DNA of 64,000 bases, from NCBI GenBank assembly GCA_012845835.1, contig JABAKD010000002.1:4914001-4978000 (forward strand), in the 5' to 3' direction. The position numbers were made by a program, and so were the translations under genes. Position 1 is the stretch's first letter. Each line of letters begins with the position of its first letter. Below the pieces are notes generated by a model. The model saw only the letters and a program-made list of their open reading frames with translations. It was not told the origin of the DNA and did no database searches. Shown one piece after another: positions 10,783 through 21,654 of this stretch. This DNA comes from Undaria pinnatifida (Eukaryota; Sar; Phaeophyceae; Laminariales; Alariaceae).

Positions 10783-11458
10783 GTGTGTGTGTGTTCTTCA
10801 CATTAAACCGTTCTTCTACTCGTCGACATCCAGCACACCCAGTGTCCGCACTGATTCTGCACCCTAGAAAGATCAGCTCTGTGGTCACAAGCCACGACAC
10901 AGAGATAATGCATCGTAATGCATTCGACAACGCAATGTCATGCCCTAGTACTGGGTACGACAGGCACAACATACATACGTCAGCAACAGAAATACATTGG
11001 AAGAGAGAAATACGAAATAAACAAAAACAAAAATGAAAAACAAAAACAAAATAAGAAAACAAATGAAAACAAAGATAAAAATAAAACAAAAAATGAAACA
11101 AACAAAACGAAGGGGAAATCGAAGAAACAACCCAACCGGAAAGGAGAGCCAAAGCTCGGAAAAGAAACATAATAAAATGAAATAAAATAAAGTAAAGTAA
11201 AACCAAAATTAGATAATCCGAACACGAGCCAAAAACCTGGACACGCAAGGAGGGAACAAAGGGGAAAAAAATACCCCAGAAAAAGACGAAAAGTGCTATG
11301 TACCTACTAGTCGGCCTGGTACCTTGCTACCCTGTCTGCCATCTCCTTCCTGCCTTCGTCCACCGCGGTCTCCCTTCTATTCCTCCTGTTGCCCCCCCTG
11401 CCCCCATTCCCTTGGACGGCTTTCCTTCTACTCCTCCTGTTCCCCCCCCACCCCCCAT
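10783..11458 (-). mobile_element. Older 5'-truncated LINE copy (ORF tail plus 3' UTR)
   Basis: Read on the - strand: the G-rich C-terminal tail of the LINE ORF (11458-11299, matching the end of the intact copy), the GGCCGACTAGTAGGT stop region, a 3' UTR with a T/TTTTG-rich stretch, then GGTTTAATGTGAAGAACACA and (CA)n at 10800-10783. The 3' UTR is nearly identical to the insertions at 25.72-26.25 and 26.27-26.72 kb, which identifies those as LINE 3' ends. The intact LINE at 11459 begins exactly where this copy's coding tail stops, indicating nested insertion. Confidence 0.8.
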
Positions 11459-14400
11459 TGTGTTCTTCTCATTAAACCAAAATACCTTGTAAAAGAGAGA
11501 AACAACGAAAGAAACCAAGACAAAATAAACAAATAAATAAATTAATAAATAAAAAGGGGAGCCAAAGCACGGGAGATAGAAACATACCCCGAGCATGAGC
11601 CAAAATGGACATGCAAGGGGGAAAGAAAGGGGAAAAATACCCCGGAAAAAAGAAACAAGTAAAAGAAGGAAGACTGGGAGGGCCAAATAAAACAGGCTCG
11701 TCACCTACCCACCATGCAAGACTCCCTTCATAAGGATAAGAAGGGGAAAGAAAAAAAAAGAAAGAAAAAAAATAAACTCACGGAAAAATCAAAGTACCAA
11801 GACATCACATTCCGAGCAGCCGCAGCAGTTGGCGGTACGAGTGGCATAGATAGAAAGGTTCCACCTACTAGTCGGCCTGGTACCTTGCTACCCTGTCTGC
11901 GGTCTCCTTCCTACTTTCATCTACCGCGGTTTCCCTTCTACTCCTCCTGTCCCCCCCCCTGCCCCCATACCCTTGTGCGGTGTTCCTTCTACCCCTCCTG
12001 CTGCCCCCCCTCCCCCCGTTCCCTTCGACACCACCCACGGCGGATGCGCGGCGCTGTCTACTCAGCTTTGCCTCATCCTCGTGCCACCTGCCCATGAACC
12101 GTTCAGCTGCTTCGAGGACCCCCCGGTACCACTTGCCCACCTTTTTTGCTGCAGTGGGCCACAGCGCGGTCCCAACTCCAAAAACTAAGGGGGAGTGTTC
12201 CGTTGATCCCTCGTTGGCTTTGAACACCCTAAGGTCCTCAGCTATGGCTCTAGGCCAAGTCTTGAGTTGTCCGCCTGGTTTCGGGTTCTCCCCACCAGCG
12301 ATCGTCCCGAACATCAACCGACGGGGCAGTCGCCCCTTGTGTTGTCGCACCAGGGCCCCGGCAAAGAAGAGCCGCCGTTTACGGATGGTCGTTTCGATGC
12401 TCTCGCATCGTGTCATCCTGAGGGCCTTCGCGTACGAGAGGGTGGTGTGGTCGGTGCGTAATCGGCGCTGGAAGCCAATGACTCGCAAAAGGACTTCGTG
12501 GTGGGCTGATCGGAGCTTGGCGAAGTGGTCCGCATTGAGGGTCCACGTCACACACCCGTACAGCAGGGTCTCAATGACCTCGGCCTTCAGCATGCGGACT
12601 TTCAGACTAAGCGGGGCGGTCGTCCTGTCATACAATTCCGGGCCAAACCGTTTGAGGCATGCCCGCATGAGACGGATCCGTCGTTCGATTTCGAGCGAGA
12701 GGTCAGCGCTTTCGTGGATAATGCCGCCTAGGTATAAAAACTGGGTCGTCTGTTTATACCTCTGGCCTGATGCTTCGATCGCGAGCGGTGGGGCGAGGGA
12801 TGTCTGGTCCGGTGTTCGTAGCAGCATCGTCTCTGTCTTCTTTTCCGATACCGTGAGGCCTGCTGCTTCGAAGACAGTCACGATGACTGTCATCATTTTA
12901 GCAAGGCCTTCCGCCGACTTCGAAACAATTCCTGCGTCATCTGCGTACAACATGCCCCACACAGCCCTTTGCACGCATGCCAACGGTTCCTCTTTTCCGA
13001 CTGCACTGCCCTCTTCGAGGTGAACCAAATCCCTCACGATGCTTTCGTCTTTGCTGAAGCGTACCAGCACGACGTGTATCGCAGCAGCGAAGAACACGTT
13101 GAACAGTAACGGTGATAGCACGCAGCCTTGCCGCAGCCCCTGGGTGACATTAAACCAATCCGAGTGCTCGCCGTCATCCGCACGCACGCGAGCCCGCATG
13201 CCTTCGTGGAAGTTGCGGATAACTGTAAGCATCTTGGTTGGTACGCCAAGGCGTGTGAGTACCTCCCACAACAGTTCCCGGTCGACAGAGTCGTACGCTT
13301 TCTGCAGATCGATGAAGCACATGTACAGGGGGATTTTCCTCTGTCGTCCGAGCTCTTGCAACCGGCGCACGACAAACAGCATGTCGACCGTCGACCGTGC
13401 GGGACGGAAGCCGCACTGTTCTTCAGGAAGTATTTCCTCGGTCTCGCAGTAGTTGCTAAGGCGGGACGCAACGATTTTCAACAATATTTTGCCTGCGTGG
13501 GCAACAAGCGAGATCCCTCTGTAATTGTTGCAATCAGTTCGATCCTTTTTTTTGTGAAGGGTCTTGATGATAGCATCTTTCCATTGCCGGGGGACTTCGC
13601 CCGTTACCCACACGTTGACAAGGATATTGTGAAAACACTGGACGAAAGCGGGGTGGTCAAGTTTTAGTAGTTCGACCGGGAGACCGTCTGGTCCAACGGC
13701 TTTCCAATTTGACATGCCCTTAATCGCATGCATCATCTCGTCCATGGATGGTTCATCTCCAAGCGATAGTTTAAGCGGTCGCGGTGGCAAGAGGTCGATG
13801 ATCGTGGGATCGAGTTTCAGCGATTTCGTGTTCAAGAGTTTGTGGTAGTGCCCCGCCCATCGTTCACGAATTCGCGCTTGATCCCGCAACAACGTGCCAT
13901 CCTCGTCCATAATAAACTGCTCGCTCCTCGCTTTTGTACCTTGCAATCCCACCGTACTCTTCAGGTGCTTGTAGAACCCTCGTTGATCGTTACTCGCTAG
14001 GAGTCTCTCGGTTTCGGCGAGGTACTCTTCAAAGTACGCTTGTACTCCTGCGGCAACCACTTCCTGCAGATTCGCACACGCAGATCTCAATTTCTTCCAC
14101 GCTACACTATCTCGGGGGTTGGCACGCAAGAACTGTCTCGCATCCTCCCTCGCTGTCCATGCTATTCTGAAAGCGGCCGAAGTTTCGGCAGGCTCGCACC
14201 AACCATGCCGGCGGTGGCGACGTGGTGGAGGTGGCACCTCTTTCTCTACAGCATCGATGATAGTCGTGGTGAAAAACTCAACCATGCCAGACGTGTTACG
14301 GGGCTGGATAGGTTGGTTGAGAGTGGAAACAACCCTCGCGATTACTCGTTGGCGACGCTTTCCGTCGGATAAAAAAAGCTGCCTGTCGAATTCTCGGCGT

Positions 14401-14862
14401 TTTGGGGGTTTCAGCATTTTTCTGTTGGACGAAAAGTGACCACTAAGTCGGACCTTGATGTACACAATGTTGTGGTCTGAATCGGCCTTAGCTGGTGGCG
14501 GAGGCTGTGGGATGACTTTAACATCATGTACTCTAGGTCGATGGGCTTGGCGGGTTAGGATGTAGTCTATCCTCTTACGGTCATTCGGGCTGGTGCCGTT
14601 GTACGTATGCGATATCCCACCCTTGCGCGTGCTGAAAAATGTGTTGGTGAGAGCTAGCTTGCAATTGGTAGCGAACGACAAAAGTCGTTTGCCATTATCG
14701 CTACGAACATCTCGTCCGTATGCTCCAAGCACCCTACTTTCATCATCACCGCACCCTTCCATCCTCTGCCCAGTTCGCGCGTTAGCATCCATCAGTACAA
14801 ACAAACACTCTTTAGTGGGGATCTGTTCAACCAGGTCCTCCAGCTTTTGCCAGTACCAGGTA
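11459..14862 (-). mobile_element. LINE retrotransposon, nearly complete ORF with 3' UTR
   Basis: The unit contains the 978-codon pol ORF (14804-11868) and a 3' UTR of about 410 bp ending GGTTTAATGAGAAGAACACA (the family tail) at 11459. The 5' boundary coincides with a TACCAGGTA site at 14854; beyond it I see no further endonuclease coding. The element is therefore 5'-truncated, as is usual for LINEs after incomplete reverse transcription. Its 3' end abuts the coding tail of the older copy. Diverged relatives lie at 18.8-19.9 and 46.9-47.4 kb. Confidence 0.9.
11868..14804 (-). CDS. LINE endonuclease (partial) - reverse transcriptase
   Basis: The uninterrupted 978-codon frame begins at a TTG, because the N-terminal endonuclease is missing; the frame is open a little further upstream (YWQKLEDLVEQIPTKE). 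Residues 1-120 are the C-terminal half of an APE-type endonuclease: LMDANARTG near the start and SDHNIV at 109. This domain nicks target DNA. The RT spans about 400-660: NYRGISL (427), CGFRPARST (464), FIDLQKAYDSV (497), LRQGCVLSPLLFN (557) and the catalytic YADD (620). The C-terminal part has RRLFFAG, RQHKGRLPRRLMFG and a repetitive Gly/Arg-rich tail encoded by C-rich minisatellite DNA. No zinc knuckle is visible. Such enzymes copy their RNA at the target site. The intact frame implies recent activity of the lineage, but this copy lacks a full endonuclease. The clade (RTE, L2, CR1 or other) is not resolved here. Confidence 0.95.
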   Translation of the reverse strand: MFVLMDANARTGQRMEGCGDDESRVLGAYGRDVRSDNGKRLLSFATNCKLALTNTFFSTRKGGISHTYNGTSPNDRKRIDYILTRQAHRPRVHDVKVIPQPPPPAKADSDHNIVYIKVRLSGHFSSNRKMLKPPKRREFDRQLFLSDGKRRQRVIARVVSTLNQPIQPRNTSGMVEFFTTTIIDAVEKEVPPPPRRHRRHGWCEPAETSAAFRIAWTAREDARQFLRANPRDSVAWKKLRSACANLQEVVAAGVQAYFEEYLAETERLLASNDQRGFYKHLKSTVGLQGTKARSEQFIMDEDGTLLRDQARIRERWAGHYHKLLNTKSLKLDPTIIDLLPPRPLKLSLGDEPSMDEMMHAIKGMSNWKAVGPDGLPVELLKLDHPAFVQCFHNILVNVWVTGEVPRQWKDAIIKTLHKKKDRTDCNNYRGISLVAHAGKILLKIVASRLSNYCETEEILPEEQCGFRPARSTVDMLFVVRRLQELGRQRKIPLYMCFIDLQKAYDSVDRELLWEVLTRLGVPTKMLTVIRNFHEGMRARVRADDGEHSDWFNVTQGLRQGCVLSPLLFNVFFAAAIHVVLVRFSKDESIVRDLVHLEEGSAVGKEEPLACVQRAVWGMLYADDAGIVSKSAEGLAKMMTVIVTVFEAAGLTVSEKKTETMLLRTPDQTSLAPPLAIEASGQRYKQTTQFLYLGGIIHESADLSLEIERRIRLMRACLKRFGPELYDRTTAPLSLKVRMLKAEVIETLLYGCVTWTLNADHFAKLRSAHHEVLLRVIGFQRRLRTDHTTLSYAKALRMTRCESIETTIRKRRLFFAGALVRQHKGRLPRRLMFGTIAGGENPKPGGQLKTWPRAIAEDLRVFKANEGSTEHSPLVFGVGTALWPTAAKKVGKWYRGVLEAAERFMGRWHEDEAKLSRQRRASAVGGVEGNGGRGGSRRGRRNTAQGYGGRGGDRRSRRETAVDESRKETADRVARYQAD

Positions 14863-15099
14863 TATAATACATGTTTACAGTGTCATCAACGTTCTTTCTA
14901 AGTACGGTACGTACTGCATATCAGGTTTTTATTCTCATAATATAATATGCTTTCGCTCTCTTTGTCTTGCGTCACCCTCTTTTCTCATGTTTTTCTCTCG
15001 ACCGCTTTGCCTTGCCCTGCCACTTTCTCCACCTACAAGTCCCTACTTATATTCCACCTCCGAAGGGAGATCTTGTATATATTAGACTCTATATATATA

Positions 15100-15145
15100 C
15101 TATCTCACAGCTGGAGTGTATTTTAATTTTTATAATATTATAGAC
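15100..15145 (+). repeat. Terminal fragment of the mini-ORF family
   Basis: TCTCACAGCTGGAGTGTATTTT, split here as TCTCACAGCTGG plus AGTGTATTTT, and the following TTATAATAT match the ends of the copies at 10.5 and 23.0 kb. The start codon region is missing. Confidence 0.6.
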
Positions 15146-15199
15146 TATATGCTATATATATTTATAGTAATATACATGCTACGTATAATACCTGGTATA

Positions 15200-16000
15200 A
15201 CACGTAGAAACAAACGTGAACCTCCTATGTAAATCTCACAATTGAATGAAGTGTATTTATCACTGTTTCATATTTCAGCAGTATAATCGGGGGCATAGTG
15301 TTGCTCAATCAAGGTGTTGCTGTATCGAGAGGCAGAGCACCTGGCTGCCACGCCTCAAGACCAGGAACAACGTCCCGATGGGGAGGGTGGACCATAACTG
15401 TGGGCAAAGCCCGGCGGAAGGCGATTTACAGATGGCCGGGGGTTTGATAGTGTGCGAGCTTGTGCAAGTCCTGGCAGCACTACCCGGAGGGATGGCTTTC
15501 CGGGTGGCTATGAGTTTAATTGGCTCCCCGAGTCCCCAGTCCTGACGGATCACTTAGAGAGTCGACAAATGTGCGCACGCATCCGCATACACCAAGGCAG
15601 CTGGCGCTGCTGTAGAGGTAACGGTGGCCGCCGGTGGGGGCAGCCGACGTTGTGTTTGCCACGGGCACCGAAGGATACACCAATTAGCGCCGGATTGCCC
15701 ATGCGATTGAGTTAAATTAACGCACGCGACACGTCTGGAAACAAGGGGAAATGTGAGAGTGGAGAGCTTTTTCTGTCTGGACTAACGAAAGTTCGGAACG
15801 AAATATACCCCACACGAATTCCAAGTTAAATACTGCCTTGTTTTCCTGGAATGAGAGGAAATGGGGGAAATTTTAAGGAAAAGCTGAAAAAGGCTGTTTG
15901 ACGGAAATTTTGGGTTCCAGGAGGTGAGGAAATACGCATCCTTGGTTTGTGTACTACAAGCTCTTGAAAGTATTCACCCCCCCCATATTTGGATGAAGAC
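15200..16000. other. No recognisable feature
   Basis: Short frames on both strands (15246-15545, 15305-15553) overlap each other and show no motif. No repeat partner was noticed. Confidence 0.35.
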
Positions 16001-16119
16001 GAAAAGCAACAAAAAAACACCGTGCCCATGCGACGAGCTCTGTGTTCACAAACTACGAGCCGCAGATATACCGTGCAAAACATCAAGCAGCAAGATGATT
16101 TGGCCATGTAATCGTATGT

Positions 16120-16265
16120 GTTTGTTCTTTACATGCACTAGTATTTCCACCCATCTACATCCAGCAAAACCAGAGTGCGTGCCGATGCATGCGTCTTAGA
16201 GAGACGAGCTATCATATGCGGTCACAAAGTACGAGACAGAGATACACATTTTACACACAGAAAGG
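16120..16265 (-). mobile_element. Diverged LINE-family 3' UTR fragment
   Basis: GTTCTTTACATGCACTAG, CATCTACATCCAGC and GTACGAGACAGAGATACACA align on the - strand with the LINE 3' UTR copies, but at lower identity. Another partial match (ACAAACTACGAGCCGCAG) lies just upstream at 16050, suggesting a double or nested insertion. Confidence 0.55.
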
Positions 16266-16454
16266 TGATTGGGCTATGCAAGTCGGCGTCCCCGATGGAG
16301 TAGCAGGTGAATCTCGTCCCTACTAACGTAATAATATCATTAAGGTCGTCGTTTCAAGTCTCATGGAGTTCATACTCGTCGCGTAGGGGCTTTCTACGTT
16401 GGCGAGCGGAAAGCGCGAGACCGTGAGAGAGTTTGCTTTGATAAATATCGACGA

Positions 16455-16760
16455 GCATGTGTGTGTTCTTCACACTAAACTGGTATCGCCACCCATCTGA
16501 CATACAGTACAACCAGTGTCCGCGCTGATGCCTTATAGAGAGACGAGCCCTGTGGCGACAAACTACGAGACAGAGATGTGCAAATGCAAATATCAAGAAG
16601 GTTCGGCCATAAGACGTCAACCGCGATGAGCATGTGGACAAAAAACAACAAAATGCAAGCCATGCAAGCCAGCACACCAGGCTAGATTGGATTTGCAGTA
16701 GAACAACACGGAAAATAAAAATATTTAGACCAAAGCTACGATACGTAGTCGGTTATGCTG
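16455..16760 (-). mobile_element. Diverged LINE-family 3' UTR fragment with (CA)n-type tail
   Basis: The - strand ends AGTGTGAAGAACACACAC, the family tail. Internal blocks CTGTGGCGACAAACTACGAG and GATGTGCAAATGC pair with 9.6-9.9 kb. The homologous position to VLDVDE in the younger copies reads VLYVRW here. Confidence 0.65.
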
Positions 16761-16784
16761 TTTTACCCCCTCTTGGGCACTTTT

Positions 16785-17035
16785 GTTTCAGTGGCTCGGT
16801 GCCACTCACGCGAGTGACTCCCCAGTTCCATGCGGTCACAGTCTTTCGTTGTGGTTAACATTCTCGATATTGTTACGAAAAGGGACGGTTAGCTACACGC
16901 TGCAACGAAAAAATCACCGAACGTGTTTCGTCAGTGAGGGTGTACAGAGTCACTCGCCCGAGTGCGATAGTATCATATCTCAGACGCGGTAGTGAAAGTT
17001 GGGTGTAACCCCGATCGCAGCCTTCAAAGACGTTA
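16785..17035 (+). repeat. Dispersed repeat related to the 49.86-50.40 kb array
   Basis: CACTCACGCGAGTGACTCCC, TTCCATGCGGTC, CAGTCTTTCGT, GACGGTTAGCTACACGCTGC and GTCAGTGAGGGTG recur in order at 49.87-50.31 kb. Here the central segment is present once; there it is amplified four times. CACTCGCGCGAGTG-like palindromes occur at both ends. Confidence 0.75.
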
Positions 17036-17079
17036 TGCAGATCATAAGTATTTTTTTATCCTTTTTTCCCCCGTTCCCT

Positions 17080-17699
17080 CTTGTTCAAACGACCCACCTA
17101 AAATCGAAATCGGCCAGAGTAATGAACACTTCCACGCAGTTGATATCACGTCATTATTTTCTTTCAAGCCATCAATGACGTAGCTTTAGTTTATCCCCCC
17201 CCAACGCCCCCCCCCCTCACCAAACACCCCCACCACCCGCACGATCGCCTAGACCTAGCACCACACGCGTACCGCAAGCTTCTACATATATGGGACCTAA
17301 ACCTGTTAACCCCCCCTCCCCTCCCCCCCTTGCTCAAACGCCCCACCTTACATCGAAATCACCTCATTATCTTTCTAGAGCCACCCATGCCGCTGCTCCA
17401 ATTCATGCCTCCCCCCCCCCCCCAACCAACGCTCCCTCCTTTACCACCCGCACCATCACCTAGACCTGGCACCACGCGTATAGCAAACCCCTACATTTAC
17501 GCAACCTAAAGCTGTTTAAAACCCTTTTGCCCCCCCCCCCCCCCCCTACCCACCCCCTCGAACACTCCGCGCCCTCTCCTCAATGGTTGTACATCTTACA
17601 GGATATACATGATAAACTGCCCTCCCCTCATCGGTTGTACGACTTACAGAATACACTTGATAACCTGATGCATTTCCTTCTCCACAACTGTCATATTTT
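17080..17699 (+). repeat. C-rich dispersed repeat, two partial copies
   Basis: Long C runs alternate with CACCACCCGCACGATCGCC (17229) and CACCACCCGCACCATCACC (17447). CGAAATCGGCCAGAGTAATG (17106) matches 36.71 kb. The block ends TTTTGTCCCTCTCGAAAACG, which leads into the palindrome at 17700. The same order is seen at 36.66-37.19 kb. Confidence 0.8.
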
Positions 17700-17958
17700 G
17701 TCCCTCTCGAAAACGTTTTTTATTGTTTCCGCGCACAGACTGACTAACATCACCCTGTTGACCCTGATAGCTACAATGTAGTTCCAAGGGGAGTCGCCGA
17801 CCTTGTTGACCCTGATAGCTACACTGTAGTTCTAAGGGGGGTCGCCGACTAGGTAGCCGGCGACCCCCCCTGACGACTACAGTGTAGCTCTCAGGGTCAG
17901 CAGGGTGATGTTATCCAGTCTGTGCGCGGAAACTATATAAACCGTTTTTGAGGGGGAC
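17700..17958. mobile_element. Near-perfect 259-bp palindrome built from mini-ORF-family 5' sequence
   Basis: The left arm runs from GTCCCTCTCGAAAACG; the right arm ends CGTTTTTGAGGGGGAC. Arms share TTTCCGCGCACAGACTG, AACATCACCCTG and the GTCGCCG block, and the centre is GTCGCCGACTAGGTAGCCGG. The left arm has an additional 47-bp tandem unit (GTTGACCCTGATAGCTACA twice), so the arms differ in length. It could be a foldback element or a snap-back replication product. Confidence 0.85.
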
Positions 17959-18167
17959 ATATATATTTATACATGAAAATTCAGTAGGAATTGACTGCGT
18001 TACGACCGATCAAGCATGTTCAGCCTCACAACTTCCGGCACCATAGGACAGGAATGGAAACAAAGAACAACATACAGCCAACAATTAGCGACAAGGCAGA
18101 TGACGCCGTCCAACCAACATAGGGGTCAGCAATCATATTGGGTTTCGAATGACCCTACTTTTTTTCT

Positions 18168-18265
18168 TCTTCATTATTTATACTCTGGCGGATGGGCAAA
18201 AATGAACCTCAAAACTCACCACACTTCCACGTATTTTCGTACACGTCGTGTGTCAATTTAGTTTC
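18168..18265 (-). mobile_element. Poly(A)-tailed retroposon 3' end, diverged copy
   Basis: On the + strand a T-rich tract precedes GGCGGATGGGCAAAAATGAA and CTCACCACACTTCCACGTATTTTC. On the - strand this is a unique sequence followed by an A-rich tail. Closer relatives lie at 34.9, 36.4, 42.5 and 61.6 kb, all in the same orientation. Confidence 0.7.
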
Positions 18266-18810
18266 TACTACCTGCACAAATAAGAGTACTGCCACATGGC
18301 CCATCACCTGCGCTTTGTTCCTGATTGGAGTGGTGGCAGTACCGTCATTGCCGCCCCCGTACCGAACACAAAAACCACCCTAAAACTTAACACAAGCAGA
18401 GACACAGCAATGAGGGGGATGACACCCACTCAATCGGCGTAGCAACCCAACCGCGTCCCGCAAACGCAGCTAGTAGGGGGTTCGGAGCGTTTCTGCGGGG
18501 TTCGTCCTCTACTTGCTGTATCTTCGACGGCGGTGTCCGTACCGACGTCATCGCCTAAACAGTCCCCAATGATGCCCCAGAGCAAACAGCAAGGGCAAAG
18601 CAATAGGGGAAACATTTAGGGACGAACGAAGGGACAAACGAGATGAAAGTGCGAAAATCCAGTTCAGCAAGAGATCAGCGTACCGGCGGTGGTAGTACCG
18701 CAGTATCGGCCAGGGTTGCCTCCCCGAGGTGGATGAGCCGGCAGTTCAAAGAAACCAAAGCAAAGACCAAACACAAGGTAATCGCAGTTGCTTGAGCTTA
18801 GGTATAGACA

Positions 18811-19862
18811 AGTTCTACTTTCTAGTCGGCCTGGTGCAACAATGCTGCCCTGTCTGCCGTCTCTTTGTTGCTTTCTTCAACCGAGATTTCCCTGCTCGCC
18901 CCCCCCCCCGTTCTTCAGCTTTGGGCGCCATGCATCCGGGCTGTGCAGCGCTCCGAGCTCTTTGTTGCCTCGTCCGTGTGCCACCTAACCATGAACCATT
19001 TGACTGCTTCGAGGATCCCCCGCTACAACTTGCTCACCTTCGTTGCTAGTTGGACCCACAGTGCGGCTTAAACTACACACTGCCGTTGGGAGTCTTCCGC
19101 GGAGTCTTGGGTGGATCGAAGAACGGCGAGGTCGTCTTTCGGGGCTCTGAGTCAGTTATTTGTTGGCCCACACCTTGTTTCGGGTGTGTTCACACCGGCT
19201 ATCTTTTCTTTCAAATGATACCCGACTGGTTAGTGGCCCCATGTTTTGCCGTATCGTTACCCCAGCGACGACGAGCCGCCGTTCCCGGATGGTCAATTTG
19301 ATCTTCTCTCATTTCGTCTTCTTTAGGGCCTTGGCGTGTAAGAGGTGGTGTAGTCGGCACGACGCTGGAAGCCAGGGACTCGCCGAGAGACTTGGAGGTG
19401 CGCCTTTTTGGGCTTGTCATAGTGACTCGTGTTGAGGCTCCACGTCACACACGCGCACAGCAGGGTCCCAATCACCTCGGCCTTCAACAGGCGAACCTCC
19501 AGCCTAAGCTGGGCGATAGTCATATCGTAAAGCCCTGGACCGAGCCGCTTGTAGCATGCCCTCACGAATCTGACCCGTCGCTCGATCTCAACCATGAGGT
19601 CATCGTCGCGCCGTCGAGGGGTGTATACACTATCTTCTGTTTATTACTCTGTCCTGCTGCTTCGATGATGAACAGTAAAGCCCAAGATGCAAGGTTTGTT
19701 TTGCAGGAGCATATGGTCTCCTTTTTCTTTGCCGAAACAGTGATTCCTGCTGCTTCGAAGACGGCCTAAATGACTGTCATCATATTTGCAAGCCCCTTCG
19801 CCGATCTCGAGACAGTGACTGCGTCGTCGATCCATAGCATGCCTCACACGGCCAACAAACGC
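18811..19862 (-). pseudogene. Degenerate LINE fragment (C-terminal third of pol)
   Basis: Parallel to 11.87-12.97 kb of the intact LINE: CTAGTCGGCCTGGT at the stop-codon end, then RRVRFVRACYKRLGPGLYD (intact copy: RRIRLMRACLKRFGPELYD), and the region before YADD at about 19.84 kb. Many stops and frameshifts are present. The homology ends at a TACCTGGTA site (19864). Confidence 0.85.
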
Positions 19863-19994
19863 GTACCTGGTATATAACGTGGATACTGCCCGACTCGCGG
19901 CTTTGTACCGCCTTTACTAACAATACTCGCAGTATTTGGGACAGTGCTGACTGCTCATTCATCTGTCATACATATGAGTACCACATTTTTTTTG

Positions 19995-20090
19995 TTCTTT
20001 CTTCCGTGGGTATTATTCAACTCCAGGGTGACTGGAAGCTGCCATGTGAGCACGGATTTGATCATGCGAGTTAATTTGATAACAACCAGT
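19995..20090 (+). repeat. Hairpin-bearing repeat, copy 4 (diverged)
   Basis: GGGTATTATTCAACTCCAGG, GTGACTGGAAGC, ATGCGAGTTAATTTGATAAC match the 7.7 and 10.0 kb copies. The hairpin is weakened by mutations (CTCCAGGGTGACTGGAAG). Confidence 0.7.
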
Positions 20091-20099
20091 GTTGATAAA

Positions 20100-21650
20100 C
20101 TCGCAATATTTCAGCGGCCAGCACCGGCAATAGCCGTCTGAGCCCTGTGGCGTACGTCGGTTCTATTAATAGTTACCACAGGTACTAGCTTTGGGCTACT
20201 TGTGGCTTCAAAATCACCGCCAAAAATAACTTCGGTTCTACCGACCCTCCCACTCTGGCCGATGGTCTTGGAATCGCCTAGGCTTAGCGTTGCGTGTCAG
20301 CGCAGAAACCTTGTGTATATGCATATGTACCATTTTGATTTTTTTGCCTAGTCCGTCCCTTTTTCTCCGCCGGCGCAGAGTTTTTTGGTGTGCTTCCTTC
20401 TGCAATGCGATCACACTACCCGTCGGTATATTATCAGCCGTGTGCCGGGCTCATGGGACGTCCGTGGCGCAAGCTATGGCCGCGGAAAGCCGCCGAGACT
20501 GGCTCTATTTTGCGGGGTACGAGACGCTTCTGTCCCCGGGCAACCACACACTAGACGTATTTAAGCCTCGAGGTTAGGTCTTAAGTACTTCCAACTGGAA
20601 GAGCTAGGCCATTCCATACTTCGACCTTAAACGCATAAAAAAAACACCATATGTCTAAAACTCGAAATAGTGGTCTCTTTCAGTACGCATAAAAAGAAAA
20701 GCCGAGGAAAGATCAAACTACTTGAAAATAGACTATGATATTTCTGCACTACTCCAGACGCAGCTGGCAACACGAGGATTTATGTCATGAGTCAGCACAT
20801 GAGTGGGTGGAAACTTCGAGAAAGACCCTCCCCTGCCCATGCTGTGCAAGCTTGAACAAACGGCCAAAACAAATAACTGGTGCCTGGCAAAAACATTGAG
20901 TGCTTCGTACTCCATACCCGCTTCATATGTAGGATACCTCGCAGGCGTCTGCCGCCTTCGGTGTGCCTCAGTGTGGCAGTCAGTACAGCAGCACAGCAGG
21001 ACTGGCCCTCAACCCGGTTCAATTTCCACCCTCGAAATGTAGGCATCCGCGGGAAAGAGGCAACAGGGTTGTAAACTGCAGCAGCAGCTCCGGCCATGCG
21101 CTACGTCGGGCACAAAAACCAAACAAAAAAAATGTGTCATCGAAAAATTACAGCCTCTCAGGACGAGAGAGCAGGAGCACGAGCGCGCGACGAACTATGT
21201 CAGAGTCCCAGTTCTCTGACCGCAGAGAACGCCAGGGTAGGAGGAGTCTCGCGGGCGTTTTCCACCGGCTAGTTGTGCTGTAGTTGGGTTGGCTGTTGGG
21301 GTGCTGGTTGTCTGTGTGTTGTGCTGTGTTGTTTTGTTTTGTGGTGTGGTGTGTTGTGTGTGCGCTCGATCCTCGTGAATGAACAAGGACTCCTTTTCAA
21401 GTAACAGTACGTAGAGGCATGCCGCTCCACGAGAGTGGGTCGCCTCTGACCACCGCCAACGTTTCTGATCGTGTTGTACACGCAGGTTGATTAACCCGGG
21501 TTGGGGATACACCAAGCGGCTTGCTAGGTTGAGCGTTGCAATTACTGCGTGGGTGTTGTGCTGTGCTGCTGCTGCAGAGAGTCTGATGTTTCCTCGAGCT
21601 TTTTTGTCGTCTGAAATTCTGTTGTTTGCTGGAAAATACTCGGAAAATTG
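20100..21650. other. No recognisable feature
   Basis: Several 60-170 codon frames occur on both strands with no motif or partner. A T/G-rich stretch at 21300-21360 gives a spurious Thr/Gln/His-rich frame on the - strand. Confidence 0.35.
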
Positions 21651-21654
21651 CTTC

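Noticed and set aside
10757-11248. Phe-rich - strand frames here and at 25.8-26.3 kb
   Set aside because: They translate the (CAAAAA)n and A-rich part of the LINE 3' UTR; no stable sequence between copies.
11980-13023. 347-codon + strand frame
   Set aside because: It is antisense to the LINE ORF, which has clear RT motifs; the + frame has none.
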